Positions 52,375 to 61,270 of a DNA stretch of 64,000 bases are shown piece by piece. Source of the stretch: CAZDDI01 sp964504195. Its GTDB lineage: Bacteria; Chloroflexota; Anaerolineae; B4-G1; SLSP01. A model generated the notes under the pieces. That model made no database searches. It was not told where the DNA came from and was given only the letters and a program-made list of their open reading frames with translations. Location: the NCBI GenBank assembly GCA_964504195.1, contig CAZDDI010000003.1:62001-126000 (forward strand), in the 5' to 3' direction. Made by a program: the position numbers and the translations under genes. Every line of letters starts with the position of its first letter. Position 1 is the first letter of the stretch.

Positions 52375-52854
52375 ATGACAATGAATACAACTTTGATGGA
52401 CACTGTTTTTGAGCGTTACGGGAGCGATGCAGAAGCGCTGGTCGAAATCCTCCGTGATCTGAACCAGGCTGAGGGCTACCTCTCCCAAGAACTGATGATA
52501 GCCGTAGCTGACCGGCTGCGCTTGCCGCGCGGTCATGTGTTTAGTGTGGCTTCGTTCTATAGTATGATGAATGTAAAACCGCGTGGGCAGCATGTGGTGC
52601 TGATGTGCCAGGATGCGCCCTGTCATATAGCTGGCGGGCGCGAGGTCTGGGACGCGCTGGAAGAGACACTGGGCATCGCCTTTGGCGAGACCTCGCCCGA
52701 TGGCAAGTGGACGCTGGAAGTCGCCAGCTGCCTGGGTCTGTGCGCGGTTGGCCCGGTGGTGCAGATTGATGGTGAAGTGTACGGCAATATGACCCCAGAC
52801 AAGGTGCGGGCATTGCTGGTGCGCTTCGATGGGGATGCAGGAGGTGCAGCATGA
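52375..52854 (+). CDS. nuoE: NuoE-like 2Fe-2S subunit (module 2)
   Basis: A 159-residue NuoE homologue with ligands in MCQDAPCHIAGG and VASCLGLCAVGP. It is only moderately similar to the module 1 NuoE, unlike the near-identical NuoF pair upstream. ATG 52375 follows GAGGGA; ATG 52381 is a possible alternative. It overlaps the next gene by 4 bases. Confidence 0.92.
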   Translation: MTMNTTLMDTVFERYGSDAEALVEILRDLNQAEGYLSQELMIAVADRLRLPRGHVFSVASFYSMMNVKPRGQHVVLMCQDAPCHIAGGREVWDALEETLGIAFGETSPDGKWTLEVASCLGLCAVGPVVQIDGEVYGNMTPDKVRALLVRFDGDAGGAA

Positions 52855-54512
52855 TCCGCGCCCGTGTGATGATTTCTGGCGACCCCATCAGCCTGGCCCA
52901 TGGCGCTGAGGCGCTCAAGCTGGCGATGGAAGCGGAACTGGCTTATTACGGCCTGGAAAACGAGGTGCAGGTGGGCTTCATCGGGCAGGTGGGCCGCCGC
53001 GACGTGCTGCCGTTTGCGCTGGTCTATCCTGAAGGTACGCTGTATGGCCCGCTGCGGCTGAGCGATGTGCCGTTCCTGGTGCAGGAGCATCTCTACAAGG
53101 GGCGCGTGGCCGAAGCGCTGTTGGCCCCGCCCGATGTATTGTCCGGTAAAATTGCCCGTCTGCCCCGGCGCGAGGGCGTGCTTTACGGGCAGCAGCGCGT
53201 GGTCTTGCGCCGCGCGGGTTTGATTGACCCCAAGAATATCGAAGAGTACATCGCGCACGATGGATATTTCGCGCTGGGTAAGGCCGTCACCGAGATGACG
53301 CCCGCCGAGGTGCTGCAAACCGTGAAAGATTCCGGCTTGCAGGGACGCGGCGGCGCAGGTTTCCCCGCCGGGGTGAAGTGGGGCTTTGTAGCTGCGCAAC
53401 CGGGCGATGAGAAGTACATTGTCTGTAACGCGGATGAATCTGAGCCGGGCACGTTCAAGGATCGCCTGATCCTGGAAGGCGACCCCCACGCGGTGCTGGA
53501 AGGTATGGCCCTGGCCGGGTATGCCTGTGGCGCATCGCAGGGCTGGATTTACATTCGCGGCGAGTACACGCTGGCGAAAGAGCGCATCGAGCTGGCAATC
53601 CAGCAGGCTGAAGAGCTGGGTGTGCTGGGCAACAACCTCTTTGAGAGCGATTTCTCGTTCCATATTCACGTCCACGCGGGTGCGGGCGCGTATGTCTGCG
53701 GCGAGGAGACGGCGCTGCTGGAGAGCCTCGAAGGCAAGCGCGGCATCCCGCGCATCCGTCCGCCGTATCCACCAGTGCAGGGCTATCACCAGAAGCCCAC
53801 CGCTGTCAACAACGTGGAAACGCTGGCGAACGTACCGGCGATTATCCAGAATGGCGCGGCGTGGTATCGCGGCATCGGCACGGAAAAAAGCCCCGGCACC
53901 AAGGTCTATACTATGCTGGGCGATGTGAATGTGACGGGCCTGATCGAAGTGCCGATGGGCATTACCCTGCGCGAAGTCATCGAAGTCTACGGCGGCGGCA
54001 TGAAGGGCGAGCTGGCGTTCAAGTGCGCGCAGACCGGCGGCGCGGCGGGCAGCATCATCGCCCCGGCGCTGCTGGATGTGCCGATGGATTTCGCTACGAT
54101 GCAGGCGAACGGCGCCTCTTTGGGCAGCGGCGCGTTGCTCGTCTGCGGCGAGGATAAGTGTATCGTAGACCTGGCTTACGTCTTGATGCGCTTCTTTGCG
54201 ACCGAATCGTGCGGCAAGTGCGTTCCCTGTCGTTTGGGCACGCGCCGCATGGTGGAGATTCTGGATCGCCTGCGACATGGACATGGCACGCTGGAAGACC
54301 TGGATGCGCTCGAAATAATGGCGCCGCAAGTCATTGCGACCTCGTTCTGCGGGTTGGGGCAGGGCGCGCCGGTTTCAATCATTACCGCGCTACGCCACTT
54401 CCGCGCCGAGTTCGAGGCCCACGTCGCCGGGACCTGTCCCGCGGGCGTTTGTCCTATGCACAGTCCGGTGGCCGAGCAACCGGTATCGCACGCCTACCTG
54501 GCGTTTGCTTAA
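52851..54512 (+). CDS. nuoF: Second NuoF-like flavoprotein (module 2)
   Basis: A 553-residue NuoF homologue without a ferredoxin tail, orthologous in position to 41719-43299. Core motifs GLQGRGGAGFPAGVKW, NADESEPGTFKDR and ESCGKCVPCRLGTRRM are intact. It has about 27 extra C-terminal residues with a CPAGVCPM pair that the module 1 protein lacks. It overlaps nuoE by 4 bases and precedes the formate dehydrogenase gene by 34 bases. Confidence 0.92.
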   Translation: MIRARVMISGDPISLAHGAEALKLAMEAELAYYGLENEVQVGFIGQVGRRDVLPFALVYPEGTLYGPLRLSDVPFLVQEHLYKGRVAEALLAPPDVLSGKIARLPRREGVLYGQQRVVLRRAGLIDPKNIEEYIAHDGYFALGKAVTEMTPAEVLQTVKDSGLQGRGGAGFPAGVKWGFVAAQPGDEKYIVCNADESEPGTFKDRLILEGDPHAVLEGMALAGYACGASQGWIYIRGEYTLAKERIELAIQQAEELGVLGNNLFESDFSFHIHVHAGAGAYVCGEETALLESLEGKRGIPRIRPPYPPVQGYHQKPTAVNNVETLANVPAIIQNGAAWYRGIGTEKSPGTKVYTMLGDVNVTGLIEVPMGITLREVIEVYGGGMKGELAFKCAQTGGAAGSIIAPALLDVPMDFATMQANGASLGSGALLVCGEDKCIVDLAYVLMRFFATESCGKCVPCRLGTRRMVEILDRLRHGHGTLEDLDALEIMAPQVIATSFCGLGQGAPVSIITALRHFRAEFEAHVAGTCPAGVCPMHSPVAEQPVSHAYLAFA

Positions 54513-54546
54513 GCTTACATCGAATTATTGAGTTAAGGAGGACTGC

Positions 54547-57276
54547 ATGTCTCAAATGATCAATCTAACCATTGATGGCAAGCGCGTCGCCGTGCCAGGT
54601 GGTTCAACGGTATTGGAAGCGGCCCAGGCCGCCGGTATTGAAATCCCGACCTTGTGCCATCATCCCGCGCTCACGCCCACCGGCTCGTGCCGCCTGTGCG
54701 TGGTTGCGGTTGAGGGGATGCGGGGGCCGACGACGGCCTGCACCCTGCCCGCAAACGAGGGCATGGTGGTCAACACGCACACCGACGAGGTAGTGACGCT
54801 GCGCAAGTTCGTGCTCTCGATGCTGCTCACCGATCACCCTAACGATTGTATGAAGTGTGAGGTGGACGGCAACTGCGAGTTGCAGCGCTGGGTCTATGAG
54901 TACGATGTGGAATGGCCGGTGCATAGCGGTGCGCGCCACGCCTATCCTATAGATTCTGACCCCAATCCGGTGGTCTTTGTGGATATGAATAAGTGTATCC
55001 TGTGCGGGCGCTGTGTGCGCACCTGTCAGGAGATTCAGGGCTGCGACGTGTGGAACTTCTCGCAGCGCGGGTTCGATACGCACGTTGTCGCCGGGGCTGA
55101 GCAGCTGATGCTCGATTCCGGCTGCGAGTCCTGCGGTAACTGTGTTGCAATCTGCCCCGTCGGCGCGCTGTTCGACAAGCCTTCGATTGGGTGGGGACGC
55201 GCGGCCTATCAAGAGAAAGTCCGCACGACCTGCACCTACTGCGGCGTCGGTTGCCAGTTCGATTTCAACGTCAAAGACGGCAAGATCACGCGCGTTACCT
55301 CCGCTGAGGATGCGCCGGTCAACGGGCTGGCGTTGTGCGTGAAGGGCCGCTATGGGTGGGACTTCATCCATCGCGAGGATCGCCTGACCGCTCCGCTTAT
55401 CCGCGACGAGAGCGTGACCGACGGCCCTTGGCCGGGCTTCCGCGAGGCGAGTTGGGACGAGGCACTCGATCTGGTCGCCAGCAAGCTGACACACTACCGC
55501 GACACGACCGGCCCGGATAGCGTAGGCTATCTGAGTTCGGCGAAATGCACGAACGAAGAGAATTATTTGATGCAGAAGATCGCGCGTGGTATCGGCAAGA
55601 CCAATAACGTAGATCACTGCGCGCGCCTGTGCCACGCCTCCACGGTGGCGGGCCTGGCGACGACGTTGGGCAGCGGTGCGATGACCAACTCGATTGAAGA
55701 TAGCACGATGCAGAGCAAAGTGCTCTTTGTCATCGGCTCGAACACCACCGAGCAGCACCCGGTCATCGGCACGAAGATGCGCAAGGCTGTGCGCGAGAAC
55801 GGCACGAAGATCATCGTGGCCGACCCGCGCCGCATCAGCCTGACGCGCCTGCCGGGCTGCCTGCACTTGCAGCAGCGGCCTGGTACGGATATCGCGCTGG
55901 TCAACGGCCTGATGCGCGAAATCCTGGTCAACGGCTGGGAGGATGCGGAGTACATCGCCGCGCGCACGGAAGGTTTTGAGGAACTCAAAACTGTGGTGAT
56001 GACGTACACGCTGGAGAAGACTGAGGAAATTACTGGTGTCCCGGCGGCGAAAATTGCTGAGGCAGCGCGCATCCTGGGCGAGAACAAGCCCGGCGCGGTC
56101 TTCTGGTCTATGGGTATCACGCAGCACACCACCGGTGTCTACAACGTGATGTCGCTCTCGAATATGCAGATGCTTTTGGGCAACCTGGGCGTCGCGGGCG
56201 GCGGTGTGAACCCGCTGCGCGGGCAGAACAATGTACAGGGTGCGTGCGACCTGGGCTGTCTGGTCAACGTCTACCCCGGCTATCAGGCCGTTACCAATCC
56301 CGATTTCAAGGCCAAGTTCGAGAAGGCCTGGGGTGTTGAGGGGCTGTCGGATAAAGTGGGTTTGACTGTGGTTGAGCAGATGCACGCGGCGCACGATGGC
56401 CGGGTCAAAGCATTGTTCATCATGGCTGAAAACCCAATGACCTCCGACCCTGATCTCAACCATGTCAAAGAGGCGCTGGAGACGGTGGACTTCCTGGTGG
56501 TGCAGGAAATCTTCATGAGCGAGACGGCCAAGTTCGCGGATGTGATTCTGCCGGGTCTGTCGTTCGCGGAGAAAGAAGGCACGTTTACCAATACTGAGCG
56601 CCGCATCCAGCTGATTCGCAAGGCGGTGGAAGGCCCAGGCATCGCGCGCGCCGACTGGGAAATTCTCTGCGATCTGGCGACGCGCATGGGCTATCCCATG
56701 CACTACAACAGCCCGGCGGAGATCATGGATGAGATGGCGCAGGTAACGCCGATTTATGCGGGCGTCCACTTCTCCCGTCTGGAGGCTGGTGAGCAGCTCT
56801 GCTGGCCGGTGAAGGGCGACGAGCATCCCGGCACACCGATCCTGCACATCGGACAGTTCTCGCGGGGCAAGGGCCTCTTCAAGGCGCTTGAGCACATCGA
56901 GCCGCAGGAAGCGCCCGATGCCGAGTATCCGTTCACGATGACGACAGGGCGCGTGATCTACCACTGGCACGGCGGCGAGCAGACGCGCCGTTCGGAGAGC
57001 CTGATGGCGCTCTATCCAGGGCCGCGTGTGGAAATCAACCCGGCGGACGCTTCGCGGCTGGGCGTCGTCGAAGGGGACGACCTCAAGGTGGCCTCGCGGC
57101 GCGGCGAGTTCCACGCCAAGGCGGAAGTGACGGAGCGCGTAGAGCCAGGCATCATCTTCGGCACCTTCCACTTCCCGGAGGGTAACGTCAACTGGGCCAC
57201 CGGCGCGTTCCTCGACCCCATCGCCAAGATTCCGGAGTTCAAGGTCACGGCGGTGAAAGTGGAGAAGGTCGCGTAA
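54547..57276 (+). CDS. fdhA: NAD(P)-linked formate dehydrogenase catalytic subunit (cysteine type)
   Basis: A 909-residue Mo/W-bisMGD enzyme that oxidises formate or reduces CO2. The N-terminal part matches NuoG: 2Fe-2S (CHHPALTPTGSCRLC), His/Cys cluster (CMKCEVDGNCELQ) and two 4Fe-4S (CILCGRCVRTCQE, CESCGNCVAICPVG). CTYCGVGCQFDF opens the molybdopterin domain. The metal ligand is Cys362 in DHCARLCHAST, where selenocysteine sits in many relatives, followed by the catalytic His363. The C-terminal MGD-binding domain (TMTTGRVIYHWHGGEQTRR) is complete. ATG 54547 follows AAGGAGG. Formate channel, mobA and hyp genes lie nearby. A strong terminator follows. Confidence 0.93.
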   Translation: MSQMINLTIDGKRVAVPGGSTVLEAAQAAGIEIPTLCHHPALTPTGSCRLCVVAVEGMRGPTTACTLPANEGMVVNTHTDEVVTLRKFVLSMLLTDHPNDCMKCEVDGNCELQRWVYEYDVEWPVHSGARHAYPIDSDPNPVVFVDMNKCILCGRCVRTCQEIQGCDVWNFSQRGFDTHVVAGAEQLMLDSGCESCGNCVAICPVGALFDKPSIGWGRAAYQEKVRTTCTYCGVGCQFDFNVKDGKITRVTSAEDAPVNGLALCVKGRYGWDFIHREDRLTAPLIRDESVTDGPWPGFREASWDEALDLVASKLTHYRDTTGPDSVGYLSSAKCTNEENYLMQKIARGIGKTNNVDHCARLCHASTVAGLATTLGSGAMTNSIEDSTMQSKVLFVIGSNTTEQHPVIGTKMRKAVRENGTKIIVADPRRISLTRLPGCLHLQQRPGTDIALVNGLMREILVNGWEDAEYIAARTEGFEELKTVVMTYTLEKTEEITGVPAAKIAEAARILGENKPGAVFWSMGITQHTTGVYNVMSLSNMQMLLGNLGVAGGGVNPLRGQNNVQGACDLGCLVNVYPGYQAVTNPDFKAKFEKAWGVEGLSDKVGLTVVEQMHAAHDGRVKALFIMAENPMTSDPDLNHVKEALETVDFLVVQEIFMSETAKFADVILPGLSFAEKEGTFTNTERRIQLIRKAVEGPGIARADWEILCDLATRMGYPMHYNSPAEIMDEMAQVTPIYAGVHFSRLEAGEQLCWPVKGDEHPGTPILHIGQFSRGKGLFKALEHIEPQEAPDAEYPFTMTTGRVIYHWHGGEQTRRSESLMALYPGPRVEINPADASRLGVVEGDDLKVASRRGEFHAKAEVTERVEPGIIFGTFHFPEGNVNWATGAFLDPIAKIPEFKVTAVKVEKVA

Positions 57277-57296
57277 GACGGATTTCTCGTATAGTA

Positions 57297-57336
57297 ACGT
57301 CCTGGCAGAGGCTTCTGCCAGGACGTTTGTTTTTGT
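57297..57336 (+). terminator. Terminator after fdhA
   Basis: ACGTCCTGGCAGA (57297-57309) pairs perfectly with TCTGCCAGGACGT (57314-57326) around GGCT, followed by TTGTTTTTG. It ends the formate dehydrogenase operon. Confidence 0.9.
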
Positions 57337-57511
57337 GAGAGGGAAGTGAGAAGTAAACTTACCTTAAAATTGACAAAGCCGATGGTTATTTTACAATAGA
57401 AATGTGGGACGGCAGGCAAAGGCGTGACCTGAAGCGATAATGAAGGGCTGAAATTTTGCTATCTAGCGCTCTTTGCGCTGGATAGCGCCAGTCTGAAATA
57501 GGAGGGGAAGG

Positions 57512-57979
57512 ATGAAACTTTCCAAGACCATGAGACGATTCGGCTGGTTGGCATTTGTGCTCATGTGGATCCCTTTCGTCACCCTGGTTACTCTCCCCCC
57601 TGGTGACCATGCCTGGTCAGAATTACCTTCGTTCATTCGCTATTCCCTTACGGTTAGCGGGGGATTGTGTATTGTCTCGAACTTGCTCTTGGTTGGTGCA
57701 CCCATCATCAGCGCCATCCATCATCACAACCTCCTCACCAATGGGGTGCCAGCTCAGGCCACTATCCTCGAAGTGTCCGACACCGGTACCACCATCAACG
57801 ATGATCCGGTAGTGCGGCTGCTGCTGGAAGTCGAACCATCCGGTCAACCAATCTTCCAGGCTGAAACTGAGCGCGTGATGTCTCGTGTGCAGCTCTCCCA
57901 ATTCCAGCGGGGGACGGTCGTGCAGGTGAAGTACAACCCTGCCAGTCGTGCTGTGGCGTTGCTGGTTGAAAGCGATTAG
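57512..57979 (+). CDS. Membrane protein with DUF3592-like domain
   Basis: A 155-residue protein with two N-terminal membrane segments (about 10-30 and 45-68) and a beta-rich C-terminal part. NGVPAQATILEVSDTGTTIN and RGTVVQVKYNPAS resemble the DUF3592/SHOCT-associated fold that often flanks membrane segments. ATG 57512 follows GGAGG. Function unknown; it is separated from fdhA by a terminator. Confidence 0.7.
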   Translation: MKLSKTMRRFGWLAFVLMWIPFVTLVTLPPGDHAWSELPSFIRYSLTVSGGLCIVSNLLLVGAPIISAIHHHNLLTNGVPAQATILEVSDTGTTINDDPVVRLLLEVEPSGQPIFQAETERVMSRVQLSQFQRGTVVQVKYNPASRAVALLVESD

Positions 57980-58057
57980 GTCCTTGGATGAGTTTTTTTG
58001 CGGTGTGGCTCCTAACCTTGTGGATGGGGTGAAGTGGGGCAGCACATGACACTGGCT

Positions 58058-58090
58058 TTGATTTGAGATTTGCTGATTTGTAGATTTTCA
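58058..58090 (+). repeat. Leader repeat, GATTTGAGATTTGCTGATTT family
   Basis: TTGATTTGAGATTTGCTGAT followed by TTGTAGATTTTC ends just before AAGGGGGTG of the phosphatase gene. It closely matches the copies at 851 and 50537. Confidence 0.6.
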
Positions 58091-58102
58091 AGGGGGTGAC
58101 TT

Positions 58103-58780
58103 ATGCAAGACCGCATTCTGGCCTGGGATGGATGTATCAATGTCCGTGATCTTGGAGGACTGCGGATTGGCGATGGTCGCGCGACGCTGTTGGGGTCCCT
58201 GGTGCGCTCGGATACGCCCGCCCGGCTTACCGAGGCAGGCTGGGCGGCGCTCTATGCGTATGGCATCCGCACGATGATCACGCTCCACACAGTGGGCATG
58301 GTGGAAAATGAGCTTGATTTCACGTCACCATACCCTGATATCGCCACCGTGCGCGTGGCAATAGAGGATGTTACGGATATGGAATTTGCGCGTCGGTGGG
58401 CTGTGTCTGATCTTTGGTGTACGCCGCTCTATTACCCGGATGCGCTGCAACGCTGGCCGGAGCGCCACGCGGCTGTGATGACAGCTATTGCCCAGGCGCA
58501 ACCTGGCGGCGTGCTGTTCCATTGCGCTCGCGGCCATGATCGCACCGGCATCATTACGCTGCTACTGCTCGCGCTCGCCGGTGTGACGCTTGATGACATT
58601 GTTGCGGATTATGAGCTGAGCACTGATCCCGCGCGCGATAAGCTGCTGGCGGATGAGCATACCTCGGTCCGCGAGGTCTTCCTCGGCATATTGGCTGGGC
58701 TTGATATTGACAAATACCTGACTATGGGCGGAGCAAGCCAGGCTGATCTAGTCGCTGTTCGCAAGCGGCTGCTGGGGTGA
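58103..58780 (+). CDS. Tyrosine-protein phosphatase (DSP/PTP-like)
   Basis: A 225-residue phosphatase. The N-terminal INVRDLGGLRIGDGR and LVRSDTPARLTEAG are typical of the bacterial Tyr phosphatase family. The P-loop HCARGHDRTG contains the nucleophile Cys and the Arg of the CX5R motif. ATG 58103 follows AAGGGGG. The physiological target is unknown; relatives act on phosphotyrosine or phosphoinositides. It is a stand-alone gene before carbonic anhydrase. Confidence 0.88.
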   Translation: MQDRILAWDGCINVRDLGGLRIGDGRATLLGSLVRSDTPARLTEAGWAALYAYGIRTMITLHTVGMVENELDFTSPYPDIATVRVAIEDVTDMEFARRWAVSDLWCTPLYYPDALQRWPERHAAVMTAIAQAQPGGVLFHCARGHDRTGIITLLLLALAGVTLDDIVADYELSTDPARDKLLADEHTSVREVFLGILAGLDIDKYLTMGGASQADLVAVRKRLLG

Positions 58781-58844
58781 AGTCGCTGCTGATGAGGACT
58801 GTAGCCAGGCTTATGGGCAAAGAATTACCTACACGGAGGCACTC

Positions 58845-59477
58845 ATGGATATTTTAGTCGAACAAACCCGCGCGACCCGCGCAACGTGTTATCAGAACGA
58901 AGCCGCGCTGATGGCGGAACTAGCGCAGGGTCAGCACCCCGGGCTGCTGTACATCGGTTGTTCCGACTCGCGGATTCTGCCCTCACACATCCTCGATGCA
59001 CACCCCGGCACGGTGTTCACCACGCGCAACATCGCCAACATCGTGCCGCCCTACGCGGCGTTGGAACAGGGTGAAACGGCGGTCGCTGCCGTGCTGGAGT
59101 ATGCCGTGCTGCACCTCAAGGTCAGCGATATTGTGTTGTGTGGGCATAGCTGTTGCGGTGGGATGCAGGCGTTGGCCCACGCGCACGCGCTTGAACCGGG
59201 TTTGCGCGCCTGGTTGACCTACGCGGAGGACGCTCAAGAGCGTGTGCCAGCCGATCTTTCCGGTGCCGCGCAGCTGGATGCGCTTATCGAAGCGAATGTG
59301 CTGTTGCAAGTGGAACATCTGCGCAGCTACCCGTTCATTGCGGAGGCCGAACAAGCCGGGACGCTGCGCTTGCACGCCTGGGTGTACGATCTCGCTACTG
59401 AGCAGGTACGGGCTTATGATGAGGCGGAAGATCACTTTGTGGAAGAGCCGCCGTTTAGCAAGGACGGGCAATTGTGA
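58845..59477 (+). CDS. Beta-class carbonic anhydrase
   Basis: A 210-residue enzyme interconverting CO2 and bicarbonate. The zinc ligands are in CSDSR (first Cys, with the Asp-Arg dyad) and HSCCGG (His and Cys). TTRNIANIVPPY and the ETAVAAVLEYAVLHLKV segment are family features. ATG 58845 follows an ACGGAGG. Near a CO2/formate enzyme, bicarbonate supply is a plausible role but not proven. Its stop overlaps the following gene by 4 bases. Confidence 0.93.
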   Translation: MDILVEQTRATRATCYQNEAALMAELAQGQHPGLLYIGCSDSRILPSHILDAHPGTVFTTRNIANIVPPYAALEQGETAVAAVLEYAVLHLKVSDIVLCGHSCCGGMQALAHAHALEPGLRAWLTYAEDAQERVPADLSGAAQLDALIEANVLLQVEHLRSYPFIAEAEQAGTLRLHAWVYDLATEQVRAYDEAEDHFVEEPPFSKDGQL

Positions 59478-60070
59478 CACATCTAGCCTTTCCTAGCCAT
59501 CTTCCTGAAAACTACAACGAAGTGTTGTACTGGAAATTGTCCCACCACAAAAAATTACTCATCGTACTGAACGTGGTCGGCATCGTATTGATGGGATTGG
59601 CATTTGTATTGTTTTCCGCCTGGGCGCAATTGTGGCATGTAGTCACTGGGGGGGAAATCTATGCCGCGCAAATGCTATTGGCAATCGTTATGATTGTTCT
59701 GACTGTCGTGCTGCACGAACTAACGCACGGTCTCGCGCTGCGCTACTATGGTGCCACGCCCACCTATGGGGTGCTGTGGAAAGAAATGATGTTCTACGCA
59801 ACTGCGGCCGGCCATGCCTTTCCCCGTAATGCCTATGTGGTCATCGCGCTCGCACCGCTAGGGGGATTGAGCGCGCTTGCGATGGTCTTACTGGCGCTGC
59901 CCTTGCCGCTGTGGCTCGTGATGACGGTTATCTTATGTGCTGCGTTTAACGTCGGCAGTGCCATCGGGGATATGTGGTTGGTGCGGGTGGCGTTGGGTTA
60001 TCCACGAGCAGCTTACATCGTTGACGAGAAAGATGGCTTGCGCGTGTTTATGCCGCTGGCGGAGGGGTGA
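59474..60070 (+). CDS. DUF3267-family putative membrane metalloprotease
   Basis: A 198-residue membrane protein starting at GTG 59474, overlapping the carbonic anhydrase stop. Four to five hydrophobic segments are seen. The HELTHG motif (zinc-protease HExxH) near residue 79 and the later FNVGSAIGDMWLV stretch with Asp match the DUF3267 family. Protease activity is inferred. Translational coupling to carbonic anhydrase has no obvious functional reason. Confidence 0.8.
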   Translation: MTHLAFPSHLPENYNEVLYWKLSHHKKLLIVLNVVGIVLMGLAFVLFSAWAQLWHVVTGGEIYAAQMLLAIVMIVLTVVLHELTHGLALRYYGATPTYGVLWKEMMFYATAAGHAFPRNAYVVIALAPLGGLSALAMVLLALPLPLWLVMTVILCAAFNVGSAIGDMWLVRVALGYPRAAYIVDEKDGLRVFMPLAEG

Positions 60071-60121
60071 GTACGGGAAGAATTACTCTTCATCAGCGAA
60101 GTATAAAATGCTAATATAGCA

Positions 60122-60148
60122 AACACCCCCGCTCTGTGCGGGGGTGTT
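60122..60148 (-). terminator. Terminator for the formate channel gene
   Basis: AACACCCCCGC (60122-60132) pairs with GCGGGGGTGTT (60138-60148). On the minus strand TTTGCTATATT follows, so it ends focA; it may also stop the converging gene. Confidence 0.8.
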
Positions 60149-60170
60149 GTGGTTGCGGTGATGAATGAGA

Positions 60171-61037
60171 TTACTTCTTGCGCAGATAGATGAACCAGTA
60201 AACTACACCGACCATGACTGCGCCGCCGATGATGTTGCCGATGGTGACGGGGAGCAGGTTCTTGATGAAGAAGTTGCCCCAAGTCAGATTCTGGAAATCA
60301 GCCGCCGTCTTGCCAATAGCAGTCCAGAAGCTTTGATCCGCACCGCTCTTGATAAACAATGCTATAGGGATGAAGTACATATTGGCGATGCTGTGCTCGA
60401 AGCCAGCCGCCACAAAGGCAGAGATCGGGAAGATAATGGAGAGGATTTTATCAGTGGTGCTGCGGGCCGAGAAGCACAACCACACTGCCATACAGACTAG
60501 CGCATTACACATAATACCCAGGGCTACCGCCGGGAGGAAATCGAGGCCAGATTTGGCATTGCCGATATTGAGCGCGGTGAGGCCCATCGCGCCACCACCG
60601 AAGGTGTACTGCTTGCTGTAGAACATGATGATGGCGGTAGCCAGGGAGCCGACGAAGTTGCCTGCATAAACAATGCCCCAGTTGCGGAGTAGTTGTGCCG
60701 TGGTAACTTTCTTGTTCGCCCAGGCCATGATGATGAGGTTGTTGCCCGTGAATAGTTCTGCTCCACCTACAATCACCAGGATGAGGCCGAGAGAGAAGAC
60801 TGTGCCGGCCATCAAGCGCTGCACGCCGTAAGGCAACGAGCCGGAGCCAGCCAGAACGGTGGTGCAATAGATACCGCCCAGACTGATGAACGCGCCGGCT
60901 AGAATTGCCAATGCAAAGAGCTGCAGGGCATCGCCGGTGGCTTTTTTAACGCCGACGGTTTCAGCCTTCGCCGCCATTTCGCCCGGCAACAGAGCATCGA
61001 GTTTGACCTCGGGTACAGAGTGATTGGGATTCGCCAT
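60171..61037 (-). CDS. focA: Formate/nitrite transporter (FNT) family channel
   Basis: A 288-residue pentameric channel protein with six membrane helices. FNT signatures are GGAELFTGNNLIIMAWANKK (near residue 90) and GFEHSIANMYFIP with the central gating His region. The ATG at 61037 follows AGGAGG. It is transcribed towards the formate dehydrogenase region. With fdhA 3 kb away, formate import or export is the likely role, though nitrite cannot be excluded by sequence. Confidence 0.92.
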   Translation of the reverse strand: MANPNHSVPEVKLDALLPGEMAAKAETVGVKKATGDALQLFALAILAGAFISLGGIYCTTVLAGSGSLPYGVQRLMAGTVFSLGLILVIVGGAELFTGNNLIIMAWANKKVTTAQLLRNWGIVYAGNFVGSLATAIIMFYSKQYTFGGGAMGLTALNIGNAKSGLDFLPAVALGIMCNALVCMAVWLCFSARSTTDKILSIIFPISAFVAAGFEHSIANMYFIPIALFIKSGADQSFWTAIGKTAADFQNLTWGNFFIKNLLPVTIGNIIGGAVMVGVVYWFIYLRKK

Positions 61038-61270
61038 TTTTTTTCCTCCTATGAAATGAATAAGTTATTGGAAATTCCCAATACTATTATAACCGGTTAG
61101 GGGTTTTGTCAAATGGTTAAATATCATGTTTGCATTTGATACTATTCTGCTATTGGCTAAACAGCTTATAAGAGTGTCTTTTACAAATCGTGGACATAGA
61201 AACTGCGTAGCTGCAAAATTCGCAGTCGTGGTAAAATGGTTATGACAATCGTGTAGATTGAGGAGATGAT

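Noticed and set aside
50465..52390. A 641-codon open frame on the minus strand
   Set aside because: It is antisense to NuoF copy 2 and a similar shadow exists under copy 1, which follows from the duplication.
54604..57171. An 855-codon open frame on the minus strand
   Set aside because: It lies wholly antisense to fdhA, follows its codon phase in GC-rich DNA and shows no motif; fdhA has all family residues.
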